Assembly: GCA_001887945.1 (NCBI GenBank)
Contig: LDOQ01000253.1
Span: 1-33,831 of the forward strand
DNA: 33,831 nucleotides
Direction: 5' to 3'
DNA from: Spraguea lophii
Taxonomy: Eukaryota; Microsporidia; Spragueidae
Shown: in pieces, positions 25,443 to 33,831 of the stretch
Layout: every line of letters starts with the position of its first letter
How positions within the stretch are numbered: position 1 is the first letter of the stretch
Program-made: the position numbers and the translations under genes
The notes under the pieces: model-generated
What the model was told of the DNA's origin: nothing
Seen by the model: the letters and a program-made list of their open reading frames with translations, nothing else
Database searches by the model: none

Positions 25443-28400
25443 ATGTTAAAAGAATCTATTAACTTAGATAATAATGATACGCAAGAAACAAGTGTAATAA
25501 AGAAATACAAAGATGGATTGGACAGAAATACGGGTCAGCATATAAATGATGATAGAAGTTTTGTTGTTACAGATAGTAATATAGATATAAGAAATAATGA
25601 TTATTATGAAAAATATTGGATGTATAATTTTGATGCTCCACTGAATACATTCTCTTATTTTTATTATAATAGAAATTTATGCGATATATTTTCAAATTTG
25701 TCTTTGAAAGCTTCAAAAGCTTTAAATCATAATTCGTTAAATATATATATATTGAGTGTATATCCTATTGGTGCTGTTATTATTAATGTTTGTACGTATA
25801 CTAATAGTGGGTATGTTCGTTCTATTTTAGGAAGTAGGAGATATTTTTTTGAAGCGTCGCATCTTCCTTCTTCTATGCTTATTAAAAAATATAAACTTTT
25901 AAAGAATACATATCAAGCATATATCCAGGATCAAGCAAAGAATACATCATTAGATATTGGTAAAAGACAAATAAGTGTAAAGAAAGATGAACCTTTCAGT
26001 ATTTTTAAAAATATAAGTGCTTTTTTCTTTAATAAGAAGAGTAAAAAGAGAAGAAGTAATGCAGAAGCTTCTATTGCTAGTACGGCTTCAACTGGAAGTA
26101 GAAGTAAAGATTTTAAAAAATTGATTGAAATAAATAAGCAGAAGTTTCTTGATTTATACGTTAATTTTATTGAATTAGATGAGAAAGAAAATATTAAAAT
26201 TAGAGATATTGATACCATTATGATTGATGAAGAGAATACGGTTGATGTTTATTTGGAAGAATGTTTGCATAATAAAAAGAACAGTAAAAATGATTCTGAT
26301 AGTCAATCTACTGAAAAATACGACAATAACAAGAATGATCCTGAAGCATTAAAAAATTTGGTTAAAAAATATGGGTCTATGGTAAATTATATTACCAAAC
26401 CATTAGGAAATTTAATGCCAACAGAAGAGTTTGAGTTAATAAAAAAAGATTATGGCAGAAACAAAGGAATTTTAGAACGTATTAAAAACATTAGATGTAA
26501 AAAAGATGTTAATAAGATCTTTTTATCGCTTAGAGAATTTTATATTACGGAATTTAATTATTATAAACTCATGAACAAATTTAATATTGGATATTTAAAA
26601 CGTTTTTTGGATCAAAGGACTAGCAGTAGCGATAAAAATGGGATGTTGAAAAAAACCATGTTTAATAATATATTTGGTCATTTTCTAGAGGTTATTAAAA
26701 CAGAACAAGCATTTTTAGGATCCTTATTAAATAATCTTGGTGTCGCATCTTCTGATATGCAAAAACAATATTTAGACAAAGAAGGAGAGAAGGTAATAGA
26801 AGATGTTATATCAATGAAATTTGATCAAATGGAAAAAGGAATAGCCAGTGGCGGAGAAAATATTAATGTAAACTTCGAAAGAGTTGTTTTAGGAGTGTTT
26901 AAAAGCTTTACACAAAATGTAAAAAATTTTAAAAGCTATAAATATTTTTGTACAACGTATTCGCATAGTTTAGAACTTATAAAACAAAATTTTAAGCATA
27001 AATATATTAAGAACGTATTCGATAAAGATAACATAATATCTGAAATAGAATCTTATTTCATATTACCTGTACAAAGGATTATTAGATATAAGTTATATTT
27101 GGAAGGTATGTATAAATCTATGTTTAATAGTGATGGAAATGGAGTAATACATATGAATAACAGTAAAATTACATCTAGGGCTATATTAAGTATTATGGTT
27201 GAAGCAATAAGATTAGTAGCTGAATTTTTACAAGTACTTAATGACGATAGAGAAAGATATGAAATGGGTAGATTAGCTTTTATGGTACAAGGAAAAGTAA
27301 ATAATTGTCCATCCAATATTTTAACCAAGAGCAGAGGATATATAACACAATTACCGTGTATGCTTTATTTTTCCAACGGATCAAATAATAAGAAAACTCA
27401 AACTAGTAACATTTCATTATTTTTATACACTGATATTATCATGGTTGTGGAAAGAGATGGAGAAGGAACTAATATTTTCCAAGGTGATAAAGATACACAA
27501 TACAATTATTTGAAACATTCAGAATTAATAAATACAGAAATATATCTTAAAGAATATGACAATAAAGATGGTAAAACAACTTATCTTTTAAAATTAGTAA
27601 TATTTGAGAAGAATACAGAAAAAGAAAATACTAAGATACCTGGTTCAGTTGTTATTAGAGATGATAATATTATTATAGAAACAGTAAGTTTAATAATACA
27701 CAATATAAAAGATTTTATGGATTTATATAATAAATTGAAAAATAATTGTTTTAATATCATGCATCCCGAGATTGAGATATATACTGATAATAAATTATTT
27801 TACCATGTCAGTAAAAATACATACGAGACAGAAGATAATAATAAAAAAAGAGTTTGCAAAAAAAGCACACGTGTTGATAAAAAACGTCTAAAAATATTTT
27901 ATTATAAAGGTAAGACTCAGAATATATCAGAGAATAATGATAACTTAAATAAGAAAACAGAAAGCACCTGTGTTAAAACATTAGATACACGAATACCATT
28001 AGATTATAGGAAAAAAGGAACCACATATATGAAAGAGCTATTAAAACATAATATCGTTCGAAGAACAACAAAAGATAACAAAGAATGTTATATTTGGATA
28101 ATGGTATATCTTGGTAAAAAAGTAGATATAGAATTTCAAACTAATTTGGATATAGGAATACAACCTATCAGTTTTACTCATGAAGAATATTCTATACATT
28201 TTAAAGATATCATAAAATCTTCCTTAAAATTTATATCTTTGGTACAACCACTCTCAGCAGATAAATTAGAAGAATACGGAGAATATTTAAATTTATTTTT
28301 TGAACAATATGTTCAAGGACAATATGAAAAACTTAGTTTTAGTGTTCCTATACCAATCATGAATGAAATTATTACAAATCTTTGCATAGAACTTACGGAA

Positions 28401-28850
28401 GAAGGATGGTCTTGGGCCCCGGATTATCGAAAAAATATTTTACAAGATATCAAAAACATTACAATACAAGATCTTTATAGCGTAGAAATAGATGCAGGAC
28501 TAAGAAATCTATACATAAAAAATAATTTAAATGGTGTACATTGGATAACAAGGCTAAAAGTTGTATTGTATTATATTTTTACAAATCTTTATAATGTTTT
28601 CAGTCATGAACAGATAAATTATTTATATTACACAGGAACTACTGAGGTTTTACAATCTCTTAATTTAACCGGTGATAAAAAAATATTAGCAGAAACTTTT
28701 TTTAATTTGATAATGAGATTTTATAATGTTTTTCGATACGAGATTGCTATCAAGATGTGGGAAATGATATTTTCAAAAGAAAATGTAGAATGTGATTCTG
28801 AATGGATAAAAAATTGGGTTGTATATGCAATGGAGCAATATATACAATAA
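25443..28850 (+). CDS. Rho guanine nucleotide exchange factor (DH-PH) with possible degenerate RhoGAP tail
   Basis: An 1135-residue protein. The DH domain covers about residues 400-600: FNNIFGHFLEVIKTEQAFLGSLL is the opening helix, and YFILPVQRIIRYKLYLEGMY (538-557) is the signature last conserved helix (LIKPVQRIPRYPLLL). A PH-like domain follows (about 615-770): VQGKVNNC, RGYITQLPCMLYF, NISLFLYTDIIMVV and the closing helix KDFMDLYNKLKNN. Residues 900-1125 loosely follow a RhoGAP fold (VPIPIMNEIITNLCIELTEEGW... then NGVHWITRLKVVLYYIFTNL), but the GIFRxSG arginine-finger loop reads GWSWAPDY. The N-terminal 200 residues end in a basic block (NKKSKKRRSN). DH-PH proteins load Rho1/Cdc42 with GTP and control actin and wall growth. 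TCCTTT precedes the ATG. Confidence 0.78.
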   Translation: MLKESINLDNNDTQETSVIKKYKDGLDRNTGQHINDDRSFVVTDSNIDIRNNDYYEKYWMYNFDAPLNTFSYFYYNRNLCDIFSNLSLKASKALNHNSLNIYILSVYPIGAVIINVCTYTNSGYVRSILGSRRYFFEASHLPSSMLIKKYKLLKNTYQAYIQDQAKNTSLDIGKRQISVKKDEPFSIFKNISAFFFNKKSKKRRSNAEASIASTASTGSRSKDFKKLIEINKQKFLDLYVNFIELDEKENIKIRDIDTIMIDEENTVDVYLEECLHNKKNSKNDSDSQSTEKYDNNKNDPEALKNLVKKYGSMVNYITKPLGNLMPTEEFELIKKDYGRNKGILERIKNIRCKKDVNKIFLSLREFYITEFNYYKLMNKFNIGYLKRFLDQRTSSSDKNGMLKKTMFNNIFGHFLEVIKTEQAFLGSLLNNLGVASSDMQKQYLDKEGEKVIEDVISMKFDQMEKGIASGGENINVNFERVVLGVFKSFTQNVKNFKSYKYFCTTYSHSLELIKQNFKHKYIKNVFDKDNIISEIESYFILPVQRIIRYKLYLEGMYKSMFNSDGNGVIHMNNSKITSRAILSIMVEAIRLVAEFLQVLNDDRERYEMGRLAFMVQGKVNNCPSNILTKSRGYITQLPCMLYFSNGSNNKKTQTSNISLFLYTDIIMVVERDGEGTNIFQGDKDTQYNYLKHSELINTEIYLKEYDNKDGKTTYLLKLVIFEKNTEKENTKIPGSVVIRDDNIIIETVSLIIHNIKDFMDLYNKLKNNCFNIMHPEIEIYTDNKLFYHVSKNTYETEDNNKKRVCKKSTRVDKKRLKIFYYKGKTQNISENNDNLNKKTESTCVKTLDTRIPLDYRKKGTTYMKELLKHNIVRRTTKDNKECYIWIMVYLGKKVDIEFQTNLDIGIQPISFTHEEYSIHFKDIIKSSLKFISLVQPLSADKLEEYGEYLNLFFEQYVQGQYEKLSFSVPIPIMNEIITNLCIELTEEGWSWAPDYRKNILQDIKNITIQDLYSVEIDAGLRNLYIKNNLNGVHWITRLKVVLYYIFTNLYNVFSHEQINYLYYTGTTEVLQSLNLTGDKKILAETFFNLIMRFYNVFRYEIAIKMWEMIFSKENVECDSEWIKNWVVYAMEQYIQ

Positions 28851-29203
28851 TATACATCACAAATCAATTCAAAGGTTAAATGCTATTGTTTTAAATGATT
28901 TTATTTAATAATGCTTATTTTTGTTATTTTTTCTTTAACCGATATTTTTAGTAACTATTTTTATCTTAAAATATTTTTATATTCTTTTGTTTTTTATTAT
29001 GTAAATAATTATTATTTTAAAATAAATAATTTTTCATATTTTGTAAGTAATTGTTTAAGATAATAAAGATGTTTATAATAATATATTTTATTATCATATT
29101 CAAATTTTTTATATTTTTAAATAATGACAGTTACAAAAAATATAATCAAATAATTATATCATATTATTTTATTTCATACTTCAATACTCCCTATTTCATT
29201 ATT
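28851..29203. other. Intergenic, 353 bp, AT-rich
   Basis: Only A/T tracts. An in-frame hydrophobic extension to the XPA gene begins with TTG at 29051 and is treated as non-coding. Confidence 0.55.
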
Positions 29204-29761
29204 ATGTCTGGTTTTATAAAAGAAGAAAACGATACTAGTTCATCAAATATAAAAAATGATGTAGAAATCACATTACCATTAGAATCTAATGCTAGTTGTA
29301 TAAAATGTTATTCATTATTGATAGATATAGAGATACGTGATAAATTTAATCTCTTTTATTGTAATAAATGTAAATATGATATAAAATTTATAACAAAGAC
29401 AGAATGTATAAAAGAATATCTTTGTTCCGAATCTGATCTAAAATCATTAAAATTCTTGGATAAACAAAATCCACACAAAGGTACGTGGAATAGTATGAAA
29501 TTGTATTTGAAAGATCAAATAATAGATATTTCAAAGAAAAAATACGGCTCACTTGAAAACGTAGAGAAAATTAAAGAAGAAAGAAAAAATAGAAATATTG
29601 TTAGAAAAGTAAAAAAATTAAAGGATGATATTAAAAAGGTTAGGAAAGCAACAAAGGTGAAAATGAAAGAAAAAAATACTCATATACATAAATTTGAAGA
29701 AGATGGGGAAGGAATTAGCAAATGCGATTGTGGTTTGGTAATAGAACAAGAAGAATTATAA
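29204..29761 (+). CDS. RAD14: XPA/Rad14 nucleotide excision repair protein
   Basis: A 185-residue XPA. The zinc finger is C32-x2-C35-x17-C53-x2-C56 (CIKC...CNKC), the exact spacing of human XPA. The DNA-binding core follows: IKFITKTECIKEYLCSESDLKSLKFLDKQNPHKGTWNSMKLYLKDQI (matching LITKTEAKxEYLLKDCDL...LKFIxKKNPHxxxWGDMKLYLKxQI), then a long basic helix (EKIKEERKNRNIVRKVKKLKDDIKKVRKATK) and HxHxF...KCDCGLVIEQEEL, the family's C-terminal end. XPA checks damaged DNA and positions TFIIH, RPA and ERCC1-XPF. The start ATG at 29204 has CCC 12 bp upstream; upstream in-frame codons encode a hydrophobic stretch typical of translated AT-rich DNA and are excluded. Confidence 0.94.
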   Translation: MSGFIKEENDTSSSNIKNDVEITLPLESNASCIKCYSLLIDIEIRDKFNLFYCNKCKYDIKFITKTECIKEYLCSESDLKSLKFLDKQNPHKGTWNSMKLYLKDQIIDISKKKYGSLENVEKIKEERKNRNIVRKVKKLKDDIKKVRKATKVKMKEKNTHIHKFEEDGEGISKCDCGLVIEQEEL

Positions 29762-29887
29762 TTACCAACAATATAATATTAATGTTAGCTGTAATTAACT
29801 AGAATATTTTATTAAAATAAAATTTTATTTGTAGTATAAAATATTTTTATTCCGCGAATTATCATATTAAATCTAATTTTATTTTCT

Positions 29888-30133
29888 TTATAAAATAAAA
29901 ATTATCAATAATACCATAATACATGTTAAAAATACTATAATAACATTTCTTATATCGTTTTTCAAAGAATCATATGCTTTAGTAAATCTGTTTTTACTGC
30001 TATCTATTCTATTAGATTGTCTTTCTTGTGATATTTTTAATTCATCGATAAGCGTTGTTGTCGTATTAATTTCTTTGTTAATATCCTTTGCCGTCTTTTT
30101 AAGATCCTCTACTGCATTTTTTATCTTCGTCAT
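29888..30133 (-). CDS. BET1: Bet1-like Qc-SNARE, tail-anchored
   Basis: An 81-residue protein made of one amphipathic heptad-repeat helix (about 5-58) and a C-terminal membrane helix (NVIIVFLTCIMVLLIIFIL). LKKTAKDINKEINTTTTLIDEL matches the Bet1 SNARE motif (LKSLSLKMGDEIRGSNSTIDQL in yeast). The zero-layer position is T25, where most Qc SNAREs have glutamine; yeast Bet1 has serine at the same place, so this supports Bet1. Bet1 pairs with Sed5, Bos1 and Sec22 or Ykt6 in ER-Golgi fusion. It is shorter than usual because the N-terminal extension is gone. No C-triplet motif precedes the ATG. It converges with XPA (126 bp apart). Sft1 is the main alternative. Confidence 0.68.
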   Translation of the reverse strand: MTKIKNAVEDLKKTAKDINKEINTTTTLIDELKISQERQSNRIDSSKNRFTKAYDSLKNDIRNVIIVFLTCIMVLLIIFIL

Positions 30134-32186
30134 TTCTTTGTTTTAGAAAATTTCTTCTTTTTGAAACAATTTTATATCTGAAACAACTGTAAATCATTTA
30201 AGAATTGAAACATTCAAAATTTTCATGTAAATATATTTAGTTATTATCTGATTTATTTATTCGTTCTTGATGTAGTTTTAAATTACTATCTTAATAATTT
30301 ATTTTAAAATAAACTTTTATGATTATATTTATTATATATGTTTGTATATATTTATGTTACAGTAATATTTCAATCTATCAATTTATTTGGTAATTTATTT
30401 TGATTGTAAAATATATTATAACATGATTAATTCACTATTGATTGATAGAAATCAATGGTTTAATTTATTATGTTGAATTTCGTAAGTGTTTTAAACAAAG
30501 TTTGAGTTTTTAATACGATTTTTTCTATTTTATTATAATTATGAATTCAAACTTCCATGAAATAATAAATTAAATTAAATATTGACAAATAATCAATCTA
30601 AATATGTTTAATTACAATTTTATATAAAATGAAAAACATTACTAAGGATGAAAGTGTGTAAATTTTTTTGAAATATTAATATGTTATAAATTATATAAAA
30701 CTAATTATATTGATATTGTTCATGGCGTCGTTTCAATAGTATCTATTTTAAAATAGTATTTTATATTTTAATTTGTCGTAGACGATTTAATGCTTTTTTA
30801 ATAAGAGCAATTTAATTAGATATGTTTATATTTTAAAAAATAACTTTTCAACACTTTTTATAAAGCTTTCCCCCGTGGTTATTGTTTATTATTTCTTATA
30901 TTTGGGTATAAATTATATAAATATCTATTATTTGATTTTATAATATATGTATATTGTGGTATTTATTTGATTGTAGTATAAGTTGTTAGCATTTTTATAT
31001 TATTACTGTTATTATAAAATTATAATTTCTATTGATATACAACGTCTTAATTCAATAATCATTCCCAAAATTATGAATATGGAAGTTAAATATAATTCTA
31101 TTCTAATTATAATATAACTTTATCATGTAAAGTTAAGTAACACATTCGAATCTTTATCCACTAACTTTTTTTATTCGATTATAATATCATTTTTTATAAA
31201 TTCTTGTTAGTGGCGAACTTTGGTAGTTCACATTAGAGATTTGATCGCCATCAAATAATATTTATGTTATAATGTTCAGATAAGAAAAATTTAATATTTT
31301 AATTAAGAGAACATTTTTTAAATGAAATTTATATATATATAAGTTTTTAGATGACTATAATCCAACAAAGTCTTGATATTTTGTCTTTAAGGTCTTTTTA
31401 TCTCGTACTGGTTGGATTTTATAGTATATGTATTAATCTTATTTTGTATTATGCTCAAGATAATCAAAATCTTTCATTCGTTCATGTCGCCATCATTCTC
31501 GATTCCGTTTGGGTCTAACCTTTTTATATAATTGTATTGTCTGAAATCAATACATAATTTTTCACGGCGCAGTACAAGCATTATTAGATTTTAATAATTA
31601 AACCACATCTATACACATAATACTACGACTCTGTTACTTTCTATTTTTATTCAGAAGAATTAAAGCTTATGTCTCCAAAATAATTTTCAACTCGAGTATC
31701 ATCGGCATCACATGTCACATGAAAGTTTTTATCCGAATTATTCCTAAAATAAAATTGTAAAACTACTTTATAACTTCTTAAAAAAATTATTATTACATCT
31801 ACCAATTCTCGGATTCTCTAGATAATCATATATCAATGCAACTTTAAAATATGAACCATTTCATAAAAGATGGTTGATATGCTTAAATACGATTTTTTAA
31901 AAATCAAATATTTATTGTTTTATTAAACACTCCTTTTTTATTATCGTAAAATGTAATAATATTCATTCGATCACGAATAACACATTTTTATACTCAAAAA
32001 TAATTATTTAGCTTAAAACATACGTTAATGAAATAGTAAGAATGCTATTCTTTGATAAGAGTATATAAGAATCGTAAAAGAAAAAAAATATCGAAGAAAA
32101 TAAGTTTTCTAATCGTTTTAATAAATTTTATTATCAATAAATTGAAAATATTAAAATTCTATGTAATTATTATTTATCCTTCTAAA
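30134..32186. other. Long gene-poor region, about 2 kb
   Basis: The first 1.2 kb is AT-rich with no gene I can support. From about 31,060 base composition becomes more mixed. A TTCGAATCTTTATCCA near 31146 recalls the SINE B box and flank but lacks the rest of a head. 31,370-31,825 holds decayed coding-like sequence (separate entry). The last 360 bp before the transporter is AT-rich. Confidence 0.55.
31370..31825 (-). pseudogene. Decayed retrotransposon reverse transcriptase relic (Ty3/gypsy-like)
   Basis: On the minus strand an open stretch at 31590-31477 reads LVLRREKLCIDFRQYNYIKR then LDPNGIEN. This fits the RT block where a basic lead-in precedes the conserved CIDFRQLN and YPLPxI segment of Ty3/gypsy polymerases. 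Further on, near 31430-31400, IKSNQYEIK in another frame recalls LKSGYHQI. Stops and frame changes separate the blocks, so nothing is functional. Just upstream on the same strand, 31820-31650 is open and reads NNSDKNFHVTCDADDTRVEN, which I cannot place with confidence. No LTRs or integrase signature were found. Confidence 0.45.
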
Positions 32187-33074
32187 ATGCAGAGAAAAAT
32201 ATTTTTCAACTTTATCTTCTTCGTTCGGTTGCTTACATCTATGATTTATAATTATTTCCATAAAAAGATATACACCCAAAGTAATTCTTGTGAAACGTTA
32301 ATTGGTCATCTTTTTATTCTACCTGTTCTATTTATAATGAGAAGAAAAATAATCGTTAATACAAAAATTATTTTTTCAGTGATGCTTTCATTAGTTGCAG
32401 AGTTTTTATCCAAGAATAGTAGCAGAAAAAATCTTTTTATTTCATCGTATTTAACACAAATTGTTAAAATCGTGATAATTTCAATCGGGTATGCTATTTA
32501 CCAGAAAGGGAAAGTGAGACGTTATGAGATTATATCTCAGGTTGTTATTATATTTGGATTCGTTATCTCCATTATCTTCACAAATGAATTAGTTTCCATG
32601 TGTCCATTATTCTTTATTTCTCAATTGTCAGTTATACTTTTTGCTTTATCACAGATATTATTTTATATGAACCTACAAAAAATTTTTGTATTAGATTATA
32701 TTTATTCATTTGTGTTGTTTTCAACATTATTTTATAGTACATTTTTTTTATATGACTATTTCTTCTCTCAAATAATTAATCAAGAAGAATTATCTAATAT
32801 TTCGCTTTATTTTTATTCATTATCAAAAGTATTAGATTTGATATTACCTATACTTTACTATGTATTCATTAATCCATTTGGTAGTAATATATATTTATGT
32901 GTTCAGTATGCAATAACACTTCTTTGGAATGAGATATATATCAGATCACCGGTAAAAATCCATTTAATTATTGTTTTATTGTTTTCACTTGCATCGCTAT
33001 TAATATACAATTATTGTTCGTATAAAAGAGAATTGTGTTACAAGAAAAACATGTCAATACCATCTAATTTTTAA
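32187..33074 (+). CDS. Multi-pass membrane transporter, nucleotide-sugar transporter-like (copy 2)
   Basis: A 295-residue paralogue of the protein at 13930-14805. Shared landmarks in the same order: MQRKIFFNFIFFVRLL versus MKKKILFSIIFFLKLL; YLTQIVKIVIISIGYAIYQKGKVRRYEI versus YIPKTLEIVIISLGTFLILKKRLLKLQY; VIIFGFVISI versus MIIIGNILNI; FVLDYIYSF versus YIFDYLFTF; SLSKVLDLIL versus TLSKSIDSIL. The ATG at 32187 aligns the two N-termini exactly; upstream in-frame codons from a TTG at 32052 encode a basic, AT-driven extension and are dropped. ATCC lies about 10 bases upstream. Divergence is deep, so the duplication is old and both copies appear maintained. The transport substrate is not deducible. 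Confidence 0.52.
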   Translation: MQRKIFFNFIFFVRLLTSMIYNYFHKKIYTQSNSCETLIGHLFILPVLFIMRRKIIVNTKIIFSVMLSLVAEFLSKNSSRKNLFISSYLTQIVKIVIISIGYAIYQKGKVRRYEIISQVVIIFGFVISIIFTNELVSMCPLFFISQLSVILFALSQILFYMNLQKIFVLDYIYSFVLFSTLFYSTFFLYDYFFSQIINQEELSNISLYFYSLSKVLDLILPILYYVFINPFGSNIYLCVQYAITLLWNEIYIRSPVKIHLIIVLLFSLASLLIYNYCSYKRELCYKKNMSIPSNF

Positions 33075-33227
33075 CTGATCCTGTTTTTATGAATTAAATA
33101 GAATCAGAAAATAATGTGGTTTGTTAATATTTGAGAATATAATACATATATTAAACATACTGATAAATAAATTAAATTTTGTTTTATATTTTATAAATTA
33201 TTTTAATTTTTTTTGATTATAGCTGAA

Positions 33228-33697
33228 AAGCCCTTTTGGTCTGGTGGTCGTGGAGTAGTAACCAAATCCCAACCTGGCGTGTTCGAATCCCTCATCCAGA
33301 ATACTTTTCAAAATAATAATAAAGACAGAAAAAAAGAGAAAGGTTGTTGAGTGTGTGAAGATTCGATAGCGCAGCATTAGTTGAGTCTTATACGACGGCT
33401 TATTACTAGATTAAGGCAGTGTTTGACTGGGTAACTGCGGTTCCTGTATTGATTTGTGATCCACTCAATATTATGCTAAGAAAAAGGTTCTAAATCTCTA
33501 AAAACTGAGGGGACGGCGACGTGCACAATATGCAAAACATCAACGTGGAACACAAGATAAAATGAGATGAATGCATCTTGTAGCGAAACCGGTTAATGCA
33601 AGCTTAGATTTGCTTTAGAAACCCAAAGTCATAGACCACGATAGACCGCGGCCGGCCAAGAAACTTCTATAAATAAAAATTTCATTACTAAAAAAAT
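33228..33697 (+). mobile_element. tRNA-derived SINE-like element, copy D (complete)
   Basis: The only complete copy in view. Head: A-box-like TGGTCTGGTGG (33237-33247) and B box TGTTCGAATCC (33280-33290), followed by CTCATCCAGAATACTTTTCA, an A-rich linker, GGTTGTTGAGTGTGTGAAGA, the core TGTATTGATTTGTGA (near 33447), GGGGACGGCGACGTGCAC, then the 3' domain AAACCCAAAGTCATAGACCA and an end ATAAATAAAAATTTCATTAC plus A tail. About 470 bp, long for a SINE but within range. No clear target-site duplication is seen; GATTATAGCTGA upstream and AAATAGTTAGA downstream are only vaguely alike. Confidence 0.68.
33237..33290 (+). promoter_or_regulatory. Internal Pol III A/B boxes of SINE copy D
   Basis: TGGTCTGGTGG and TGTTCGAATCC lie 32 bp apart, each one or two bases from the consensus. 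Transcription is plausible, not shown. Confidence 0.55.
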
Positions 33698-33831
33698 AGT
33701 TAGATATAAACCAAACACATATTATTTTAGAACGATCAAAAATATACAGAAACAATATGTTTTTTAAAAATGTATGTTTGGCAAGCATTAATAATGTTTA
33801 GGTTATTTTTGTTTCAAATTAAAATAAGCAA

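Noticed and set aside
31074..31120. Mini-ORF with CCC upstream (ATGAATATGGAAGTT...)
   Set aside because: Stops after about 14 codons with no recognisable product.
1..33831. CRISPR arrays, bacterial operons, rRNA genes
   Set aside because: No regularly spaced repeats with unique spacers, no Shine-Dalgarno-led operons and no rRNA-like conserved blocks were seen; the gene content is eukaryotic.

Overview
The window looks like nuclear DNA of a microsporidian with an expanded, very AT-rich genome. The protein set is eukaryotic and fungal-like: fibrillarin, ribosomal protein eL20, a RAD6-type E2, Cia2, Sec7, Got1, a TBC Rab-GAP, a Bet1-like SNARE, a formin and XPA. Genes lack visible introns. At least nine starts carry a C triplet (in one case a G triplet) within about 0-5 nt of the ATG, which is the translation/transcription start signature described for microsporidia. 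I cannot assign a genus. Proteins are short and lysine/asparagine-rich. Intergenic DNA ranges from 10 bp to 2 kb.

Layout. 1-373: tRNA-headed SINE-like element (minus strand, cut by the window edge). 580-3753: CIA2, RAD6/UBC2 and an EF-hand MscS channel (plus). 3764-6202: PTEN-C2-formin (minus), divergent from an Exo70-like gene (6415-7860). 8070-8228: a 52-codon MOZART1 (MZT1) gene on the minus strand, divergent from a DDB1/CPSF160/SF3B3-family propeller protein (8289-11027). 11360-12418: membrane acyltransferase (minus). 12461-13391: long gene-free stretch with direct and inverted repeats. 13392-13907: eL20; 13930-14805: multi-helix transporter (minus). 14989-15460: second SINE copy. 15723-16319: unknown gene; 16741-17565: fibrillarin; 17595-17957: Got1. 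18008-19027: TBC Rab-GAP (minus), divergent from the Sec7 ARF-GEF (19525-23775). 23793-24401: unknown basic protein. 24553-24769: truncated SINE. 25443-28850: DH-PH RhoGEF with a possible degenerate RhoGAP tail. 29204-29761: XPA/Rad14; 29888-30133: Bet1-like SNARE (minus). 30134-32186: long gene-poor stretch with what looks like a decayed Ty3/gypsy-type reverse transcriptase. 32187-33074: paralogue of the transporter at 13930. 33228-33697: complete SINE copy.

Functional themes. An unusually large share of the genes act in vesicle traffic and polarity: Bet1-like SNARE, Got1, TBC1D20/Gyp8-like GAP, Sec7 GEF, Exo70-like subunit, formin and RhoGEF. Others serve genome maintenance (XPA, RAD6), Fe-S protein assembly (Cia2), rRNA modification (fibrillarin), microtubule nucleation (MZT1) and lipid synthesis (acyltransferase). 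I see no tight operon logic; many pairs are convergent or divergent. The most interesting items are the dispersed tRNA-derived SINE-like family, the formin carrying a catalytically dead PTEN-C2 module plus a UBA-like helix bundle, the tiny MZT1 gene, and the retroelement relic.
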